A DNA stretch of 64,000 nucleotides from Fomes fomentarius (taxonomy: Eukaryota; Basidiomycota; Agaricomycetes; Polyporales; Polyporaceae). Below are positions 44,436 through 55,808 of this stretch, in pieces (the stretch's first letter is position 1; every line of letters begins with the position of its first letter). Location: assembly GCA_022606135.1 (NCBI GenBank), contig JABYQN010000008.1:2108001-2172000 (forward strand). The letters are read 5' to 3'. A program made the position numbers and the translations under genes. Below the pieces are notes generated by a model. That model was not told where the DNA came from. It was given only the letters and a program-made list of their open reading frames with translations, and did no database searches.

Positions 44436-44825
44436 CTAAAAAGGGCATACAGTGTTTCAGTACAGCATGCATGACGCAGACGTTTTCGAGCTGCTAACAT
44501 TTGGACTCTTCGTCCTTGAATAGGGATATATCAGTGCGCAGTTCCACCTGGACATCCGAGAACTAGAGAACGAGAACATACATTGGCAGGTTGATGTCCT
44601 TGCTCCTTAGTAAGCGTAGCTTGTACTCCATAGATTCGATATCTTCGATGAGTTCTTCTAACGTAATCTTCTCAATCATACTGTGCCGGCCGGTAGAAGA
44701 TGGGAGTATGTTGACTGTAGCAGTGTGAGGTCGTATAAGATGTAAACGGATCGCAAGCGATGGTGATGGCTCAAGTTGGAGCCTTCCGCGGTTGATACGC
44801 GCCCATACTCGCGTGCATGCGCGCT

Positions 44826-45148
44826 TACAGCTGTTTCGGTAAAGAATGCCCGACATGCGCATTTGCGCCAACTCGCACTTTTTGACGCCAACAACACCAA
44901 TAAATTCCAAAAATTCAAAACAACTCAAAAAATCTGGAACACCATGTTCCGCCGTGTAGAGCGCGGTCTAAGAGCTCAAGTATGTTGTACTCGTGTATAT
45001 AGCACACTCTAGCCTGTTATATCACCAGTAAACAGAGGTCATGAGCAGACAAACCTGAATGGTTGCTGACACGTCGTATTTCGTTTCCGGGACAAACTGA
45101 GTGCTTCTTCTGTGCTACAACTCGGTTTTGCGCGTGTATATAAGCATC
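44826..45148 (+). repeat. Left inverted-repeat arm
   Basis: 323 bases, identical to the reverse complement of 45395-45717. It contains an AT-rich stretch near 44900-44932 and a TATATAA near 45137. Confidence 0.95.
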
Positions 45149-45394
45149 AGAAGTATACTAAATTATATCTAAGGCTTCTCTCAGGTACATGACAACTCTC
45201 TCCACATCCTTCCGACATCCCGCTGCCAGCATCTCAGGCGCCCGAGGGGGAAATTGTAGACGCTCGTTGGTTTCACACTTCGCTAAGTTCGGTTCACCTC
45301 GGGCGCTTGAGTCTGCTGGCAGGAAGAATTTAGGAGATGTGCAGAGATCGATTGTTTTGCTTGAGAACAGTTCCAGTAGAGTCATAATACTATG

Positions 45395-45717
45395 GATGCT
45401 TATATACACGCGCAAAACCGAGTTGTAGCACAGAAGAAGCACTCAGTTTGTCCCGGAAACGAAATACGACGTGTCAGCAACCATTCAGGTTTGTCTGCTC
45501 ATGACCTCTGTTTACTGGTGATATAACAGGCTAGAGTGTGCTATATACACGAGTACAACATACTTGAGCTCTTAGACCGCGCTCTACACGGCGGAACATG
45601 GTGTTCCAGATTTTTTGAGTTGTTTTGAATTTTTGGAATTTATTGGTGTTGTTGGCGTCAAAAAGTGCGAGTTGGCGCAAATGCGCATGTCGGGCATTCT
45701 TTACCGAAACAGCTGTA
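45395..45717 (-). repeat. Right inverted-repeat arm
   Basis: Mirror copy of 44826-45148 with no difference found by eye. Confidence 0.95.
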
Positions 45718-46693
45718 CCTTGCAACCCAGAATAACACATTATATGAAAGACTCGCAAAAGACTCGCATAATAATGCTCGATGTTTTCAACATGTTCGTC
45801 TTAGTTTCTCCTCAGAAACATGGCAATACTTCGGGTTCATATGGCATCGCCATTTAGTATTACATATCTCGGGAAATATGGGAAATGTCCCATGTATCCA
45901 TTGAATGATACTGTCATGGAGTTCGATGTTCAATCTCTCAGATTCTGCGAGATGGAGTCGGGATTCGGTGAAAATTATGTTCGACACTGCAAGCCCAGGA
46001 GTGATGCCGACACTAGTACGTAGCCATAGAGTTGCTCAACCATTCTCTACACGTTATCGAAGCCCCTAGTAGTCGATAACGACGGCGCCGGTACCACTCC
46101 CGCTCACCACAGGTCACGTTGATCAGGGTGCTACTAGTCTAAGCGTTCCGACAGTCGACGTTGAGTCAGCATTATAGAAAAAAGCGCATTCACATACCGT
46201 CCAAGGAGCGCTCGTCCCGCTTGCTGTGGTAGCCTTTAGCTTCTAATGTCTCATGTAAACGGGGGGAGAGCCCAGGAGTTTGATATGTTTGGTTTTGGGC
46301 GCGAGAGAGGGTCGGGGCGCTGATGACGGGCGTACGAGGGGACAGTGAGAACATCGGCAACTCCCGAAATCACAGAGGTGCAGAGGCTGCATTTGGGCTG
46401 CATCGAAGAAAACTTAAGCCTTCCACCATGCTATCGCTCCCGCCCTCCGCGGATAACGCTGTCTATGCTTACTCAGTGGCTGATACGAACCATAGCTTGC
46501 TGTGGACGACTCTATCAATCGTATGCATGGCTCACACGACGCGCAGACGTAGGAGACTGCCAAACTTCGATCGCGTTTCTACTAAGCCTAGTATCACAAT
46601 GTAGTATGTAGAAGTGGGAGTCCTCTATGTGAGATAACCTTTTTCATCTTGCTCGGGAGAATGTCCAGCCAAGTGTCACTCCCTGGCATTCTG
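45718..46693. other. Intergenic
   Basis: No supported gene; short frames without motifs. Confidence 0.4.
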
Positions 46694-48147
46694 CTACAGC
46701 TTCGTCACAAGACTCTCCACCACTCCCTCGGTAAACCTCCACAACAAGCTCGAATCCTGCGTATGCCACGCGGCCCCGGTCCACCACGTGTTCCTGTACC
46801 CCTGCAATGCGTAAAGCTCCCTGTAGAACCCCCTCTTGATTGCCTCCGCCCCCACCGTGAGCTCGAATGGGCTGTGGTTCGAAAACACCACAAACTCGGG
46901 CGTCTGCGTCTCAGGCGTCGTGAAGTTCATAGCGGCCGAGCGCCGCAGGCGTGCGAGCGTCTCGAGGATGTGCTCCTTGACAGCGTCGTCGGTTGTCAGA
47001 TGGGCAGGCGTCCCGGCGGGCGCGCCATACTCGACTGTGACAAGGCCTCCAACCCCGGTGGGCGAGAAGCCGTATGCTGCGGGGAGCTTGGGGATGTCGA
47101 ACGGGGTGGATCCATGGGCGGCGGCGTTGGTGTAGTCGATGCCGTCCTGGACGCCCGGCAGGCCAGTGTTGTTGATGATGGTGGTGATGTAGTGCGAGTT
47201 GTTAAACTGGGAGAAGAGGGAGTACTCGCGCGCGTCGAGGCCCAGCGGGCGAGGTTACTGACTTTGGGTGGGATGGTGACGAGGAGCTGCTTCGCGCGGA
47301 TGAGCTTTATGCAGGACGACGTCTGGACGAGGAGGGAGAGATAGCCGTGTGCGTCGAGGCGGTCGCGCCGCACGCCGAGGACGGTGCTGTGAAGGAGAAC
47401 GGAGGGGCCGAGCTCGGCTTCCGCTTTGCCGTAGATCTCGCTGTTGTTGCCGCGCAGTGTGGTGAGGAAGCCGGACTGTATGTTTTTGGTGGCATCAAGG
47501 CCGACGAGCTTCATCACGTAGAGGGTGAGCTGGTTGAGGAAGTCGCCCAGGCCTTGGCCGTACTCGAACAGTGTCTCCACTACATCTCCGAGGCCGTACT
47601 TGGAAGCAAACTCGCCGAAGGGAAGGAGGAGGTCCTCTGAAATGTTGTCTGGGATGTAGAATCCCTCATCAACCCAAGGATACTTGCGTAGCTGGGCGGC
47701 ATAGGCCTGAAGGGCCTCGGTGGGGTCAGGCGGAACCACAGCTCTGGTACCGGTAGAGAAATCGTAGTATTGGGAGTTAGGCGAGGTGAGGTTGTTCTTC
47801 TGAGTCTTCAAAGGCACATTGAACCGACCAAAGTATTTGCGGACGACGTCTAGGTTGTGCAGAACCACAACGCCATAGTCAATGGCCGTGCCAGTGCTAG
47901 GGTCGGTGAAGGTTTCCGTATGGCCGCCAAGCCTTCCCTTCTTCTCGATGACGGCAACGGTGTAGTTCAGGTCACGCAGCTTGATAGCTGCGTAGGTGCC
48001 GGTGGATCCTCCGCCAATGATGGCCACATCGCGAGTGATGACTTCGACGGCCTGGTCCCAATGCAGCTCAGAACCTGGCTGGCTGGCTATCGTGCAAACA
48101 GCGCCGGCGCACAAGAGGCCGGTGACGATCCGAAGCTTGGGGAACAT
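46694..48147 (-). CDS. FAD-dependent amine oxidoreductase, one frame break
   Basis: Flavin amine-oxidase-type enzyme, probably secreted (signal peptide MFPKLRIVTGLLCAGAVCTIA). The Rossmann motif DVAIIGGGSTGTYAA lies at residues 41-54, then RLGGHTETF (the GG-doublet). Intronless, unlike nearly all neighbours. The frame breaks at 47247-47249: after KVSNLA the sense continues as LGLDAREYSLFSQFNNSHY one frame over, exactly as if one C were missing from a CCCC run. Adding one base makes 1455 nt, 484 aa, ending ESLVTKL. The C-terminal half reads cleanly (SPTGVGGLVTVEYG, FSNHSPFEL, YRNTWWTGAAW). Either a young pseudogene or a homopolymer error. Confidence 0.8.
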
Positions 48148-48545
48148 GGTTGAAAAGACGGAAGGGTAGGTAGAGAAGTAAGACAAAGACTGTATGAGGA
48201 GACCTTCGATGGATACTAGGGAGTCGACGGTCGAGTGCAAGAAGTCGCGCGCTTTCCAACAGCCGCTGTCCCTCAGAATTTAGTACTATCCATCACTCAG
48301 GATCAGAGGTCAGTCACCCCTGCGTATCATCTTCTCCCTCATATTACTGACCATGTGGTACAGGTACATCACGCGGGTCCATGCCTATATGAGTGGTATC
48401 GATTACCCCTTGATGTGCCGCGCAAGCCACGAAGAACGCTGTTTGGCAAGTCATCAAGGGAAGGACGAAGTAATGTAGTAATAAGACTCCTCATAATTTC
48501 TCGGTGCACTTCCCTTCTTGCTTGCGTGTGAACTGCTGACTTCTT

Positions 48546-49480
48546 CATAAGGTAACAGTCAGGACATTCTCAGCTCTTTGAGAAAGCCATCGGACGGGCA
48601 CTAGACATCCTGCGCACAGTGCGAGATGGACACCTGCTGATGCGGAGTGCAACGAAGAATGGTGCGAGCCAGATGCATTGGAGTGGACTCTTTGTGGCTG
48701 ATGTGTGCGAAATGGTGTGGACCGAGTACAGATTTGGAAGCAGGTATGTGACTGAGGGGCCGCGCTGGCGTCTCAATCACTTGAGTAGGCTGATTGCTGT
48801 TTCAAGTCTGGAGAGGTTCTCTGCTCGAGCCTATGTGTATCAACTGATGATACATTTCTGTAGACTTACTATGTCCAAAAGAGTGAGATATCACCACGCG
48901 AGGTCAATACGCTCGAAAATCGCCTCACGATTCAAACTACACCCAGGCCCGGCACTGGAGTTCGGTGACACTAGTAGTATTAGTTTGTACTCCATTGCTT
49001 GACTGCAGGTTGGGAAAAGACTTCTTCACATTTTTGCTCATAGGGCCTTCAAGTTCAGCTCTGGAAAGAGTGCAACCCGTGGACTTGCGTTGCTTTACGC
49101 CGATTTCAGTTTGCCCGGAGCGGTCTCAGTGCCTACATATCATCACTCACGAGTGAGCCTGCGCCCGCTGAAAACTCCGACTTTTTTCTGCATGGTGAAG
49201 AGAATCTATTCAGGCATCCGTGTACCAAGGAACGTCAGAGGGACCACATCATCGGATCGCGCACTTGCTAGCAGGTGCCGATCCATTTCCTCCCACAGTT
49301 TGTTCATCAATCTGGTGTTTCTTGTACTTCTCTCACAACCATAAGCCTCTCGACACTGGTTTACAAACAATGAGCTTCCTAATCGCTCGCTGCTCTGATG
49401 GGGTGAATGCGCTCATGTACTCTAGCCCTAGGTTCGGCTATCTAGGTAACGGTATCATTCACGCCTGTGTTCAGGAGTGC
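48546..49480 (+). other. Possible unresolved gene
   Basis: Coding-like segments appear on the plus strand: LFEKAIGRALDILRTVRDG and MHWSGLFVADVCEMVWTEYR (48560-48740), EISPREVNTLENRLT (about 48880-48930), GKRLLHIFAHRAFKFSSGKS (about 49010-49070) and HLLAGADPFPPTVCSSIW (about 49260-49310). They lie in different frames separated by plausible donors and acceptors, but no continuous model was found. Could be a decayed gene. Confidence 0.3.
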
Positions 49481-49712
49481 TAGAGCTGAAGTTGGCTTCT
49501 GTGCCGAGCATACTGATCAACAACAAGAGTGAATGACAGTGGCGAATGCATATGTGTGCTGTACTCTACTACTCGGGTTCCCGGGCCGGTCACCATACAG
49601 GAACCGATGGTCTTCGGCGCTGCGGCCGCTGCCTGCAGCACACATCGGCGTGAGCTCATAAGTACTGGGAGACATAACTGCGCATCGCCCGATCTCTCAG
49701 TCTACAACCACC

Positions 49713-50566
49713 ATGTCCAGGGAATTCACGGTGCCATTGCTCACCGAGACATACGACGTTGCCGCGATAGCCCATCGTATCTTCATGGCGCACGGGCTGG
49801 AGACATGTCTCTTCGGAAGCACCGCTTGCACCCTCTTCGGAATGTCTCGCACTCCCAATGTGAGTCCTTTTTCAACTTCCCCCCTCGTCTCCAATTTTTA
49901 GTGCATGGCGCCGGGCAGGATGTCGACCTCATAGTCCTTACTCGTGATCACCAACAAGAACAGCTCAAGCAGCTCCTCGTCAATGCACACAGCGCCTTCT
50001 ACCTTCTTCCCTCTCGTGACCCCGAAGCGACGTACAGGGTCCTGTGGTACCGTCTCGGAGGATACCGCCGCCGGTTGAAAGTCGACATCCTACTTCCCGG
50101 CATCCTCGACATTCCAGACGTCCCACCGAGTAGTATCAAATGGATGCGTGGACTCCCCGCCATGCCGCTCATGCCGCTTCTCATGCTCAAGCTACAGGGA
50201 TGGTGGGACCATCAGCTGTCAGACCGAGACATCTATGTTTTGAAGCAGCACAACGACCGATGGGACGTCGAGGAGATGTTGGTCATCGCGCTGGAAAGTG
50301 GGGAGTGTGTCAGAGAGTCGAGTCTCAATTGGGTTCCGGAGCAGATGATCAGAGATGCTCGGTTGAGAGTGGAGCACTATGTGGAGCGTCATCCACATAC
50401 TGCACGGGGCTGGCAGAAGGTGGGACTTCTGTGGGAGGCGGAGGATGAGGAGGACGAGGGGAAGGAGGAGGGTGTGGTTGACGGGCACGAGAAGAAGGAC
50501 ATCTTCGGAACGAACGGGGTTGGCGAGGTCATATATGGCGTGAACAACATGAGATTGAGCTGGTAG
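49713..50566 (+). CDS. Nucleotidyltransferase-like protein
   Basis: Exons 49713-49859 and 49919-50566; 795 nt, 264 aa. The fold signature is GS (G35-S36 in LFGSTACTLFG), then D-V-D (D50, D52 in NDVDLIVL), with a third acidic residue in RLKVDIL. This is the minimal polymerase-beta-type nucleotidyltransferase pattern. The intron lies exactly between Asn49 and Asp50, and the alternative downstream-shifted acceptor would put the DVD motif out of frame. The C-terminus is acidic (EDEEDEGKEE) after a helical domain. Substrate unknown; basidiomycetes carry many such uncharacterised proteins. Confidence 0.75.
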
Positions 50567-51802
50567 CATGCTGACAGTATACGGTAGGAAGTTTGTTACC
50601 AGACCCATTGATGCCAATTACAACCTGTTATGAGGATGCGATTATGTTTGAATCCATTGAGATTGCTCAAACGAACGCAAGCGTAGTGTAGAGCTATATA
50701 GAGTAGATTAATGCTCAGTTCCAATACAATCCCTGCAATTGATCATAATGCAATCATCAAACTCCGGATGGCCTGTGGACAAGACATGACGTCAGTGTAT
50801 AAAGTAGACCTTGAGAGACTAGCAAGCCTTGTTTGAAGTGCACAGGGTACGTAGATGCCACAGTTCCTACGATGTCCGAGATAGATGGTAGGAAGAGAGA
50901 CCCATCTATTTCAAGCTGTGAATGGTACTTGCTGCGGTAGACTTGGCCTGAGATCGAGGGAACTAACGCGGTACAATGTAGAAGGCAATACGGAAGAGCC
51001 GCGGTAGTCGCAGACTGAACACAATCAGCACAGCCTGTGCCGACGCATCGCATAGTAGAGCTAAGTATAGACACTATGCAGTCCCACGAAGGGGTTCCTA
51101 GGCCGTTGGAACGACAGAACGAGGCGCAACTGGGCAAGCGACTAGAATAGAAGCAGATGGATATTCATTGGAGTCTATGTTCCAAGCTCACATCATACGT
51201 CATCCAATGTTCATTTTTGGTGTTTGCTTAGCATCAGGGCCGGTTACTAGTAGCCGTTCTGAAAGTCTGCGCAACTCCACTCCGCCGCTTGAATAACTCG
51301 ACGTATGCATATGACTTCTTCCAGGCTGTCGGGCGTTGCGGATGCTCCTGATAAGATGAAATTTCTACAAGAATGAGGTGAGTAAAAAAGGTCGGTGACC
51401 GTGAGTCTCGCACCTCAGTTGACAGTGCTAAATGCTTTCCCGGCTCATATCCTCCTCTACACAAGCGCTCTTATGGCATGTGTCCAATGGATCCTGTGAG
51501 CGCATAGCCCACCAAGCTCTGTGCGAGGTCAAAGTTGACCGTGGTCTTATGGCACCCAATTATCCTGTGAACGCATCATCAACGATCTGCGCCACATAAC
51601 TGACCGTGATCTGTCGGCATGTCTCACCCTTTGTGCGTGCTTTCTGCCACGCTCTGTCAAGTGAGTCATAAGGGCCCCCGAAGCACTGATGTGCAGAACT
51701 TCCTCGTAAAGATGGTATAAAAAGCATCCTCGACTCAATTCCCCTCCAAGACCCACACTCAAGCTTCCTCGTACTCGAGCTGTCTTTCTTCTCCTTGTTA
51801 TA
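50567..51802. other. Intergenic
   Basis: A Cys-containing minus-strand frame at 50757-51137 has no recognised family. The right end is the promoter of the Kre9-like gene. Confidence 0.4.
51716..51724 (+). promoter_or_regulatory. TATA box of the Kre9-like gene
   Basis: TATAAAAAG lies about 80 bases upstream of the ATG at 51803, a usual spacing for a fungal TATA element and short 5' UTR. Confidence 0.45.
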
Positions 51803-52429
51803 ATGAAGTTCTCTCCTCTTCTTGCCGCATTCACTGCCCTTGTACCGTCTGTTTATGCCCAGACATTTGTTGTAAACACTCCGTGAGTCGGTGCTTATCA
51901 GTTATTTACGCACCGATCCCTCACAGTGGCATCATCCCTCAGTGCAAGCGCCACTCAATGCGAGGCTACACTCGTGACTTGGTCTGGCGGTTCTGGTATG
52001 CAGAGCTCCCAAGTCCATGCTTAAAAGAATCTCTGACTGACTTGAACTCTGCAGGCCCATTTTTCCTGGTGATTTCCATATGATTGCTGTTATACGAGCC
52101 AGTTCGCTGACAAGCTCTGATCATCTCAATGTCGCGAGGATAGAGGTATTAGTACATTCTCGCTTCAGGTTCTCCAGCTATCTGATGTTGATTTGACATC
52201 AGGCTCAATGATGTCACGGACGGCGGCGCAGTCGTGCAGCAAATCTCGAACATAGCGGGGACCTCCCTCGAACTGACCGTCAATGTTCCCGGAGGTTCGT
52301 CGAGGAGTCGGTGTGCAACAGCGCCTCATTAACAAATGCTTGGTCTAGGACATAGTGCGGCGATCGAGATGTTTGACTCTAACGGAGAGCTGGCTCAAAC
52401 TGCACCCTTCAGTGTGCTTGCGAGCTGTA
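51803..52429 (+). CDS. Secreted Kre9/Knh1-like Ig-fold protein
   Basis: Wall-associated or extracellular protein of the family with an N-terminal Kre9/Knh1-type domain. A signal peptide MKFSPLLAAFTALVPSVYA is followed by QTFVVNTPASATQCEATLV and TWSGGSGPFFL, the family's diagnostic start. Later exons give NDVTDGGAVVQQI and SLELTVNVPGG, then GHSAAIEMFDSNGELAQT and APFSVLAS. Supported exons: 51803-51882, 51943-51995, 52055-52068, about 52202-52291, and about 52351-52429. The exon between 52069 and 52200 is not settled, because the frame from PFFL cannot be joined directly to the next. A Ser/Thr-rich, GPI-signal-bearing tail usual for relatives was not found before 52740. Confidence 0.65.
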
Positions 52430-53145
52430 AGTATCATTGTCCTTCCATCTTGACGGGTGTTGATACTGCGCGCACCGTGAAGCGGACAGCAGCTGCCTGT
52501 AGGTGGTGTCAAGGAGGCGTACGCACACATTCTGCCTTGCATGACATAAACCCGAAAATGTACGTCGGAGCAGGACAGTGGCATAATCCACGTGGATTCG
52601 GCAGCACCCCTGTGCAAAGTCTGAGCGTACGTCTCCTCGATCCTGTTGATAGAAACAGAAATCTCGTGAGCGTGGTGGAAGATATTATAGTTGTAACGAT
52701 CTTCAGCTTGCTCTCTGCTCTGATTTTTGCCCAGTCCTAGACAGCCAATAGTCCTTGCCCGGGGTTCCCTATCTCTATTCCATGTCCGCGACGAACAGGA
52801 ACACTATGGCATCAGAACAACAGTGAGCTTCTGGTCAGTTACTGTGTACGTAAGTGACAGATTCTTCCTGGAACGTTCTTTTCCAGGACGTCCTTGATGA
52901 GTGTTGCAGATCGGTCGGATTATGTACAGATTGTGATCTTTCATGATTCAGCTCCACTTCCGAAAGTGTTTGGGAGGGGAGGGTCGAGTGTGGGAAGATG
53001 TCAATATATGCAATGTGCAAACGCGAGAGCCCTTTTTATGCGAATGCGACTCGTAGAACAACGCTTTTCATGCCCACTCACAACTCGTACAATATGCGTA
53101 TGTATGAGAGCTTAAACGAACGGATCTTCCTTCTGGCTGGGTTCT
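52430..53145. other. 3' flank and intergenic
   Basis: May include last exons of the Kre9-like gene up to about 52740; otherwise no gene seen. Confidence 0.4.
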
Positions 53146-54567
53146 TCACTCCACCACGCATCGCTCGAGCACCTCCTCCACATAATCCGCCATGATTCTC
53201 ATGCCCTCCTTCGACGGATGCCTATATGCGCTTTACGTCAGTCCACCTCTCTCCGCACCGCACCGCACAGGTACATCACCGAGGAGTCCACTCACCCCGG
53301 GATATAGTAGAAGAAATGATCGGGATCATCACACATCCCATCCGTCGAGCATAACTGGATCGAACAATCCGTGATGCACGCGTCCGTGCTCACGTACCCG
53401 AACGCCTCAAACCCGGGGTCCGTTCCAAGCACCCCGTCCCAGATCCGAGCCAACTCTGCAAACGCAACGTTCAACTTCGGTCCTTCGCCCTCCGCTTCGC
53501 CGTGTCCGGTCGAGTTGATACCGAGGTGCAGGTCGTGGAGGCCGGAGAAGATAGTCTGGACGAAGGCGTCGCCGGCCGCGGTGTGTGTGCCACGGCCGTA
53601 AACGTCGGAGACGAGGAAGGAGCGGGCAGATGTTGGTGAGTCCGCGAGGATGCGAATCTGGGACAGGATAACTTGGGCTGCTACTTGAAGGTTAGATTCG
53701 CCGTCAGCTGCGAAGGGATGATATCAGCATTGGGGGCCAAATGGTGTTGAGGGTGATGGCAGACATACTCTTGGAGTTCTCGTAGTCACTAGAAGGGGAG
53801 CAGTGCAATCCTCGATCAGGGTGTGACAGAGAGAGAACACGGCGAAACGTACTTGATGCCAAAGAAGATCGCATAAAGAGTACTCTCAGGATCGAGATCG
53901 TTGGATTGGTTGAGAAACGTCGCCACTGCCGCGGTATTAGTCATGCTGCGCATCTACCGGCATCATGACTAGTACACACTCTGTCCAATGAAGTCGACCT
54001 GCTTGATGGCACTAGGCCAGAGCTTCAAATCCGTACATGCGCCGGATTGCTGAACGCCCATTAGATTGACTTGCATTAGTTGTGGGGAAAGACAAGGCAG
54101 ATGGTACTGGGACACGTACAGCGTAGTCCATCACTGTCGCCCCTATATCATCAGCTAGAACCTCAACCCAGACCTTGCCATCCGTAGACCGCCCGCCGGC
54201 CTCCGCATCTGGAGGCGTAACGACAGGTGGTGGAAGATTTCCTCCATCCTGTCGCCCTCCATCGGTATACGAGTCCTACGAGGTCAAGTCGTTCAGTCCC
54301 CTGTCTCGCGGTGTGACTGTACAGGAAATGAGGTCTAGCGACACCTACACCAAACGCAACGATGGTTTTAACGCGCTTCGGGTCTACACCGGCATTCACA
54401 TCCGCCGTGGTTCCGGAAAGCGAGCCACAAATGGGAGAGACTGCGAGATGGATGCCGCTGTTCGTGTCCTGCCGGGTGAGAGAAGAGACAGCTTGACCAG
54501 GTAGACCGAGTGTGAGCCCTGGAAGCGAAGAAACGAGCACAAAGGGAATCAGAGAACAAATCTTCAT
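53146..54567 (-). CDS. Secreted GDSL/CE16 acetylesterase, copy 1
   Basis: Carbohydrate esterase family 16-type GDSL hydrolase, expected to deacetylate plant hemicellulose oligomers outside the cell. Exons (descending): 54567-54349, 54275-54120, 54049-53980, 53925-53853, 53788-53769 (20 nt), 53707-53296, 53221-53146. Sum 1026 nt, 341 aa. There is a signal peptide (MKICSLIPFVLVSSLPGLTLG). Block I is AFGDSYTDGG with nucleophile Ser75, split by an intron right after Gly73. Block III is GIND (residues 171-174). Block V His318 lies in HPSKEG. Eight or more Cys suggest disulfides (CITDCSIQLCSTDGMCDD). Paralogue of the gene at 57723-59118 with the same exon lengths after exon 1. Confidence 0.93.
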
Positions 54568-55808
54568 CTTTCGTCGTGCTACAGTTCTACTTGGCAGGGT
54601 AGGGAGCAGGAGAGGACTCGACGGGGGGCATCGTGGCACGGCGGCAGAAACTTTATGGACGAGGAATGCTGAAGAAGAGCTCAAATATAGACAGAGACCA
54701 TGCAGTATTGGAGCAGAGTACGAACACCTGACACCTGTAGAGTAACAGAAGCCGCAGAAGAGGGCGACCATCAGGTCGCATCTGTGCTGGAAGGGGACAT
54801 GAATACGGCATGTTGCCCGGCTTACCAGAGCATACCGTATCGACACTGCTGTCTATTGAGTGTTGTAAAGGAGCGTTTGACACTGCCCTGAAGACGGTGA
54901 AATGCAGATCGTACATGTTCCGCATTGGTTCTGGACTACGGGAAGATCTCAAGAGACTTACATGCCGTCATGGTCATCGAAGCTGTTTGGCCACGAGACC
55001 GGATACATGACCTGCCCTAAAGTCTGTTAGGCACTTCGCACTCAGCCGAGGATGTAGCCGCAGATTCAAGATTTAACAGGGAAGTATGCGACACATGTGA
55101 CGATTGATGAGGGCAGGGAGGGCCAGGGGAGGGCAATAGGCAGAGAAGAGACGAGAGGAAACAAAGAACATGCCCAACAGAAGGCAGGGCCTGCTCATAG
55201 CCTCGCCTTGATGCAGCGCACAATTAGCCAGCGTATAGTCTATACGACTTAGTCTGCAGTGTCATCTTTTCCTCCGTGAATGCTTCCCCAAGCCTGGACG
55301 TCGTGTCGATAGAGTTCCTCATCCATGATTCGCACGAATGAGGAGATCTTAGGCAGGGACTCGGAGAAGACGTTTGAGTAATCATGACGCAGATCAGACT
55401 TCGCATGGGTGGAAGCGTATGCACCCCAGAAGACGGAGGAAGCAGAGAGTGAATCGGAAGAGGGCGATGCAGGCGCTGTCGGCGATGAGGCCTTGAGGCG
55501 TGGGAACAGAATTTGTATCTCACCACAAAAGGCAACCTAAGCGCTCAAGTCCCCATTGCGGTGCGGCGACTCCTAGCGCTCTAGTTTCATCGAAACCCTC
55601 CATGGAACGAGCCCCAAAGTGATTCATCCGACGTGACTACTAAGATATGGAGCGCCGTAGGGTATGACCTCAGCTCAGCGCTAGGAAGCAAAGGAAAAAA
55701 ATGGCATGTGTATACGGTCTAGCAGGCTCTGCTCAGACTAGCAATTCATGGATAATAGTGTACAACCATATATACTGACCCATAAATATAGAAGCAAAGT
55801 AACACATC
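54568..55808. other. Intergenic
   Basis: Promoter of esterase copy 1 and spacer; frames at 54653-55535 are unsupported. Confidence 0.45.

Larger units (their letters stand above)
44826..45717. mobile_element. Foldback/MITE-like element with 323-bp perfect inverted repeats
   Basis: Arms 44826-45148 and 45395-45717 are exact reverse complements over 323 bases, separated by a 246-base spacer. Termini read TA-CAGCTGTTTCGG and CCGAAACAGCTG-TA, so a TA target duplication of the Tc1/mariner type is possible. The spacer is itself an eroded inverted repeat: CTGCCAGCATCTCAGGCGC pairs imperfectly with the right part, and GCGCCCGAGG matches CCTCGGGCGC. No transposase is encoded. Transcription would give a long hairpin RNA. 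Confidence 0.8.
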
